From the NCBI GenBank assembly GCA_019916065.1, contig CM034241.1, forward strand, positions 14,827,728-14,891,727: a DNA stretch of 64,000 nt, written 5' to 3'. The DNA is from Vitellaria paradoxa (lineage: Eukaryota > Streptophyta > Magnoliopsida > Ericales > Sapotaceae). The notes beneath the pieces were generated by a model, which was not told the origin of the DNA, made no database searches, and worked only from the letters and a program-made list of their open reading frames with translations. Every line of letters starts with the position of its first letter. Position 1 is the stretch's first letter. A program made the translations under genes and the position numbers. Shown here in pieces: positions 59,029 to 64,000 of the stretch.

Positions 59029-59767
59029 TGTTTGACCCAACTTATGTACACCTCAACTAATGATACTATTTCTCTCCCCAATCTAATCAAAGGTAGTGAT
59101 AGTACAATGATAACCCCGGACACGTGGCGTGCTGTCAAGCGCAGTGGGAAAGTGCTCAACAATGCTGAAGTAATTAAAAGGTGATTGAAGTTGGGTCTCA
59201 CCTCATTTTTGAATCGAATAAGTATGGTTTCTAACCATAAATGCGAAATAGTCATAAATGAACTAACTTAATTACTTAAAAGTTAGCTTAGTTAGTTTAT
59301 CCCTTTACAAGTGGCAAACAAATGTAACATTTGGGCGTCCAAGAGAGCAAACTCAGTCAGTTCAGACGCCCATTTTGCCCACGCGTGTTAAATGCGGAAT
59401 AGGGGCATTAAATGAGAATAGAAAGGCATTTAAAGAGGCAGAGATTACTGTACACTATAATGTATACATATGGAGTACACAATGATTACAATCTAATTAT
59501 TTATTTATCAATTTATTTATATTGTCTAAATATAAATACAACACTTGGCTTAAAAATTCAGGTATGCTCTCTACTGTCAACTTAATACTTTGTTTTTTAC
59601 TCTCTAATACCTTAAGCTCTTGTTAACTTTACCATCAAAGGGTTTACTGGTCGGGGACCTTCTTTCCAACCATAACCTTCTGCTTTGTTGTGCTCGGCAG
59701 ATTTGCTTTTAGATTTCCAAGTTGACATGGAAAGCAATTCCAGCAAGAAAGATTTTATGACCGCACA
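59029..59767 (+). repeat. 5' LTR of a Tat-type Ty3 element (start approximate)
   Basis: Ends GACCGCACA just before TTTTGGCGCCCACC. A TATA-like TAAATATAAATAC lies at about 59527-59539. The region GTGTTAAATGCGGAATAGGG (59386-59405) and following GGCATTTAAAGAGG are phrases I associate with Tat/Retand LTRs. The true start is uncertain. Confidence 0.55.
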
Positions 59768-59770
59768 TTT

Positions 59771-59787
59771 TGGCGCCCACCATGGGG
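59771..59787 (+). promoter_or_regulatory. Primer-binding region of the Tat-type element
   Basis: TGGCGCCCACCATGGGG follows the LTR end by three bases. This TGGCGCC start is the usual primer site of the Tat/Athila group (not tRNA-Met), separating it from the chromoviruses here. Confidence 0.75.
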
Positions 59788-59851
59788 CCGTTTCTTTGTT
59801 CCCGCATTATTAAAATACTCTTTTATTCAATTTTCGTTTTTGGGATTAACG

Positions 59852-61007
59852 ATGGCTTCTGGCGGGAATTCGATACCACAACAATCACCACCAGGAGGAG
59901 CAGATGTACAAGTCCCCAAGCAGAGGGGGAACACATTGGCCATAACCACCTCAAGTCAGGTGGTAAGGAAAAAATAGAGAACAAGTGACCCAAATGCGGT
60001 GAGGAGAAGGCAGGAGCTTCAAGATCTTGTGGAAGCAAAGCAAGCAGAATTGGAAGAAAATCTCCAAAAATTAAGGGAGGAAAAGGGAAAAATGGTTGAT
60101 GATGATCTTTCTGATGATGAGCAGCCTAATTCTAGTGCGAATGACGATTACAAAGAATTGTATGATGATCAGCTCGAAATGCGTCTAGGAAAGGGAGGAG
60201 AAAACCACGCCGAGAAGGTTTTAAGTTTCAAGCGTGATCTTGGAACAATCCCTACGGTCACTCCTGGAGTTGAACCATTGGGGATGTATTCTGCCTATAT
60301 TTAACGACAGGAGAAAATGCAACCACAAAGGGTCAAGGCGGTGAGGACTCAATTACCAAAAAAAAAAAAAGGCGGTGAGGACTCAACTGAAGGATGACGT
60401 TTCTGAGAAAAAGCATCTTACACGGAAGCAGCAACAAGGAGATGAAGGAAGTTCTTCGAGTGATGAGGTAGTGCCCGCAAAGGTCAAGAAAGCTAGCAAA
60501 TCCAAGAATGAGGAGAAAGCACGAGTTGAGGAATGGGAAAGTTTAAAACAGTCTACCCGTATGATGGCAAGGAGAGCATTGGGGAGAATCACTGCCTCCC
60601 TTTTCACCAATGACATTACCGAAGCAAAGCTTCCTAAAAAGTTCATGACTCCCCGTTTTACGACGTATGATGAGAAGTCAAACCCTTTAGCACACTACAG
60701 GCATTACATGTAGGCCATAATGCTTTGGAGCTGGAATGACGAGCTCATGGGTTGTGTGTTCCCATCAAGCCTTGGAGATGTTGCACTCTAGTGGTTTTAT
60801 AAGTTGCCACTAGGAAATATCAATAGTTGGAGGCAACTTGTAAAAAAATTTGTTACCAGGTTTTTAGCTAATGCAAAACAGCCAAAAACTATTGACGTGC
60901 TCCTCACTATGAGAAAAAAAGCAACTAGAGCCTAAGGGATTACTGCCAGGGGTATATGGAAGTGTACAATGAGGTCGAGGGATGTTCTGAATAGTTAGCT
61001 GTCACTT
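59852..61007 (+). pseudogene. Tat-type Ty3 gag, broken and truncated by an LTR insertion
   Basis: From the ATG at 59852 (MASGGNSIPQQSPPGG) a frame runs with one stop near 59975, through a coiled-coil-like RRRQELQDLVEAKQAELEEN, to a stop at 60302. After a frameshift caused by the 34-bp micro-insertion event at 60335-60386, the frame continues to the capsid-like Retrotrans_gag region: LPKKFMTPRFTTYDEKSNPL, HYRHYM, stop, VFPSSLGDVAL, stop, WFYKLPLGNINSWRQLVKKF, TRFLANAKQPKTIDVLLTMR, then YNEVEGCSE. It ends at 61007 where another LTR starts. Gag would form the particle. At least four stops and a frameshift make it inactive. Confidence 0.85.
60335..60386 (+). mobile_element. Micro-retroposon: TTACC plus poly(A), 18-bp target duplication
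   Basis: TTACC and 11 A (60353-60368) lie between perfect copies of AAGGCGGTGAGGACTCAA (60335-60352 and 60369-60386). The net gain of 34 bp accounts exactly for the change of gag reading frame between the blocks on either side, so the insertion is younger than the gag sequence. Confidence 0.85.
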
Positions 61008-61033
61008 TGATTGTACTATGAAAAGTACAATCA
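61008..61033. other. Terminal hairpin at the LTR start
   Basis: TGATTGTACT (61008-61017) and AGTACAATCA (61024-61033) are perfect complements around ATGAAA. Compared with 2531-2559, two pairs have changed on both sides (A-T to G-C and C-G to T-A), and one wobble became G-C. Confidence 0.75.
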
Positions 61034-61183
61034 TAAAGCTTAAATTGTTGGTTGTTAGGTAAATTTATATTTTAAAAAGATGAGAAAATGAGTTTTAATT
61101 CATTAATAAGGATTTCTTGTGAATTGCAGGTGTTTGGGACGAAAATAACAGAAGTTGGACCAGAATGGAGGAAATCAAGAAAG

Positions 61184-61545
61184 TGGTTCGAACACTTGTT
61201 GAACCACAATTTATTCAAACCCTTGTTCTAACCACAGAAGGCATGACAAAGGAAACAATAGCAAATTTGGCTAAGTGTGGAGAAAGTCGTTCAAACCCTT
61301 GTTCGAACCACAGGTTGTTCAAACCATGGTTAGAACAACAGAAGCTGGTGCAAACCAAGAAGTGAAAAAATTGACTTGTTCGAACCCTTGTTCGAACCAT
61401 ATATGGTTTGAACCTTTGTTCGATCAACAGAAGCCATGCAAGGTCCAACTGGAGCAAAAATAAATAAGTCCTGAAAATTGGTTCGAACCTTTATTCAAAC
61501 CAACCATCAGCTTGTTCGAACCTTTGTTTGAACCAACCATCAGCT
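61184..61545. repeat. Tandem array of GGTTCGAACC-type palindromes
   Basis: GGTTCGAAC or TTCGAACC occurs about ten times with variants (near 61185, 61307, 61379, 61391, 61481, 61515), often as pairs separated by CTTG and followed by ACAGAAG. It is the counterpart of the GGTCCGGACC array at 2801. Confidence 0.75.
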
Positions 61546-62172
61546 TGTTGTCACGCCCTGAAATCCACAACCAGGCACGTGGGAACAAAACCCAAAAATA
61601 AATATCAAATCATGAAAAATGTACCATATTACAGCGGAAGCTAATTAAAGTAAATATTATTCAATTTCTTGAAAACTCAAAATAACTTTAAGATGCCCTC
61701 AAAATGGGCTTACAAAACCATGCCACAAATATGGGCCCAAGTCAAAACTCTATTACATTATAATGTAAATTTTGGAATGTAAAATAAAACAAATCATCCA
61801 GCTATCACAACCCAAGATGGCTAGCTAACCCACTGGTCCATCACGAGCATCAACCCCTGCATTACCAACTGTAGTAGGTGGTGAGCACTAAATTCCACGT
61901 GTGCTCAGAGAGTGTTCATAAAATACAATTTCTTAATCATGCAATGCTTTAAACACTAATTAATAAGAAAAGAAGTTAAAAATCTTAAGATTTTCAAAAT
62001 AGCCATATTTAATCATTACATTCAAATTATAAAGTCACTTAGCCATGATCCCGTAGTCTCATGCTAAAAATAAATCATATCACTTCATTCATATCACCAC
62101 ACACCAATATCATACTATGGGTCAGGTACTCTGCAAGTTTAGTCTGTGGCCTCAGAACTAAACCCAAAATAA

Positions 62173-62349
62173 ATCCCCAGGCCTAAGTCGTGGGGTACAA
62201 CTAGTCCCGCAATCTGAGATGTACTCATCACATCCCCAGATCTCAGTCATGGGGTACAATTGGTCCCGCAGTCCCAAATGTACTCATCACATCCCCAAAC
62301 CTCAATCATGGGGTACATTTGGTCCCACAGTCCCAAATGTATTCATTTG
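62173..62349. repeat. 59-bp tandem repeat, three copies
   Basis: ATCCCCA starts at 62173, 62232 and 62291, followed each time by TCATGGGGTACA or TCGTGGGGTACA and a GGTCCCGCAGTCCCAAATGT-like stretch. Confidence 0.9.
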
Positions 62350-62989
62350 CCTTAGTAGGCAAACCGGTCCCGTAGTCCCGGTACTAAATATACGCTATAA
62401 TAAGTCGTATATACATTTCGTAGGTTTCTAGCCTACTGGTTATGCTAACCACCCTGCATAGGTTTTGGGGCTTTCAACCTTTGGGCTCTAGAACCCACTC
62501 TTTCTAGTACCCTTAATGACCCCAATAACCCAAAAATCAAATCTCAAGTAATTCCTTTTATTAACAGCACAACATACACAAAAGTTCTCCTTAATTTGAT
62601 TTTTTTGTGTGTTCTTCCATTTACTTTATAAGTTTTATGAAGTGTGAATGTGTTTCGGGCCTAAGTTTCATGTTGCCCTTTCATAAAAATATTCTCATAC
62701 AAGATTTATCAAATAAATATCATGCAACCATATTCAGGAATATATATATACAGCTAGCTTGGTAAATAAAATTTTATATCAAGCATGTCATGACAATGAA
62801 GGATTCAAGACATAAAGTTTGATAATTCATTAAAAATAGAAAACGAAATATTTTACACTAATTCAAAAGCCTAAAATACTTATAATTAAGTCTAGTTTCA
62901 TAAAAACAAGATTTAAAATTTATTCATAAAGCCATCTAATACAGATTTTAAAAATACTAAATGGGTATTCTGTTAGAACCATACAGAAC

Positions 62990-63720
62990 AGCTCACTTTC
63001 ACGATTTTTTATAAAATTCATTTTTTATCCAAAAACTTTGAAATTTTCACAGAAAGCTCATTAATATATCTAGTTTAACATATAAAAATTTCAGAAATTA
63101 TATCAACTTTTATTTATACCTTTTATACCAAATATCTGATGGCTATCAGTACAGCAATGTAAACTAAACAGCCAAGTTTCAATATTTTTATAAAATAAAA
63201 TATTACTCAAAAATTTATAAAACATTTACTGCAGAATCTCTAACATGTCTATTTTCATATATAAAATTTTTAGAAATTAATTTAATCTCTAGGTGTCATT
63301 TTTATATCAAAAATCAAACTCCTGTCAGCACAGCAATTTAAAACAAACAGTCATCTTTCACGATTTTTGTAAAATCCATTTTAACTCAAAAAAAACATGA
63401 GATTTTTACTGAATAATATTTTGGATATGTACTCCCATATAAAAAAATATCAAAAATTAATTCAACTTCTAAGTATGAATTTCATATAAAAACAGTGTGC
63501 TGATCCAAGTACAGAAATCCCAACCAATCAGTCAAGTTTGACTATTTTTAATAAATTCATTTAAATTCCAAAAATCATGAAATTTTTACAGGTAACTCGT
63601 CTACATGTCTAATTTAGCATATAAAATTTTCATAAATTAAATCAATCTCTAAGTATGATTTTTATGAAAAAATAGTGTACCTATTTCAGTGTGAAAGTTT
63701 CAGAATTTCACATAATTAAG
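62990..63720. repeat. Degenerate tandem repeat, about 180 bp period, four units
   Basis: Units start near 62997, 63177, 63357 and 63539. Each has a TTTnTAAAATnCATTT start, GAAATTTTTAC in the middle, then ATGTCTAnTTTnnCATATAAAA and AATTnAnTCTCTAAGTnTGAnTTTTAT. The last unit ends at a (TA)n tract (63764-63777). Confidence 0.6.
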
Positions 63721-64000
63721 AAATCAATTCATAAATCAAGCTTTTCATATCTTGCACACACATATATATATATATATACATGACATGATAAAAAAAATTA
63801 TATCAAATAAACACAATCCCACCTACCTTGAATTATATACGTCGATAAAATATATAAAACCCCAAATAAAATACCAACTCAAGTTGGCCCTACGAGTAAT
63901 CTCCGTCGAATTCGCTCCAAATTTTCTCTATGATCACGTTCGCCTTTTCTTCCAACAGATAAATGGTAGGCACTACTCCCTTTACTTTATTATATATGTA

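Larger units (their letters stand above)
61008..61548 (+). repeat. Partial Ty3 LTR inserted in the Tat gag
   Basis: Starts TGATTGTACTATGAAAAGT immediately after gag homology stops. It parallels the LTR at 2531: terminal hairpin, then a palindromic tandem array ending in ACAGAAGCTGG-like phrases. It is cut at 61548 by the next LTR. ORFs 61165-61463 on both strands are products of the repeats. Confidence 0.65.
61549..64000 (-). repeat. Chromovirus-type LTR, minus orientation, running off the window
   Basis: Starts TGTCACGCCCTGAAATCC, matching the reversed ends of the other chromovirus LTRs, and is inserted in the Ty3 LTR at 61548. No coding sequence is seen to 64000; the other end is outside. 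It contains a 59-bp tandem repeat and a degenerate repeat of about 180 bp. ORF 62219-62431 is incidental. Confidence 0.7.

Noticed and set aside
61165..61463. ORFs on both strands in the GGTTCGAACC array
   Set aside because: Repeat-derived, symmetric on both strands.

Overview
The window is repeat-dense, AT-rich plant nuclear DNA, probably from pericentromeric or other heterochromatin of a flowering plant; I cannot name the species. The evidence is several LTR-retrotransposon lineages with plant-type initiator-tRNA(Met) primer sites, plant-type tRNA-derived SINEs, a MITE, and LTRs nested inside LTRs. I found no intact host gene, rRNA, functional tRNA gene or CRISPR array. The one long intact ORF is a retrotransposon gag (51629-53761, minus).

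Layout. 1-4432: 3' part of a plus-strand Ty3-type element with its LTR at 2531-4432, inserted into the gag of a minus-strand Ty1/copia element. That copia element (gag 4433-4864, long leader, primer site 7151-7163, 5' LTR 7165-12431) is itself split by a 3.8-kb LTR-type insertion at 7490-11292 with a perfect 5-bp target duplication. 12486-21534: a direct tandem duplication of about 4.45 kb. Each copy carries the same solo copia LTR with target duplications and the same AT-rich terminal-inverted-repeat element. 21535-25884: unassigned sequence, a complete SINE with target duplications (23095-23300), and a small coding-less copia derivative (24050-25554).

25885-35535: a minus-strand chromovirus whose LTR was split by a second, plus-strand chromovirus (27844-34325, target duplication CTTAC). 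The inner element has lost gag and protease by a deletion that fuses its 5' LTR to reverse transcriptase. 39165-41960: decayed copia pol plus 3' LTR. 42060-43000: degenerate tandem repeat of about 170 bp. 43122-47060: a decayed minus-strand copia element. 47100-48005: an inverted repeat built from two facing chromovirus gag fragments. 48525 onward: the 5' LTR of that minus-strand element, interrupted by a young gag-only SIRE-like element (49604-54527). 56430-57325: an LTR end of the same family in opposite orientation. 59029-64000: a Tat-type Ty3 element (LTR, primer site, gag), cut by a second Ty3 LTR at 61008, cut in turn by a chromovirus-type LTR at 61549.

The most unusual observations are these. 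(1) There are several tiny insertions consisting of TTACC plus poly(A), flanked by 16-18 bp target duplications; one has an empty allele inside this window. Their sequence matches the 3' terminus of the complete SINE here. (2) The gag-only element has a truncated 5' LTR and a 41-bp flanking duplication instead of 5 bp. (3) A hairpin starts exactly at the LTR terminus in two related LTRs and is preserved by compensatory base-pair changes. Superfamily assignments rest on motifs read by eye; no database search was run.
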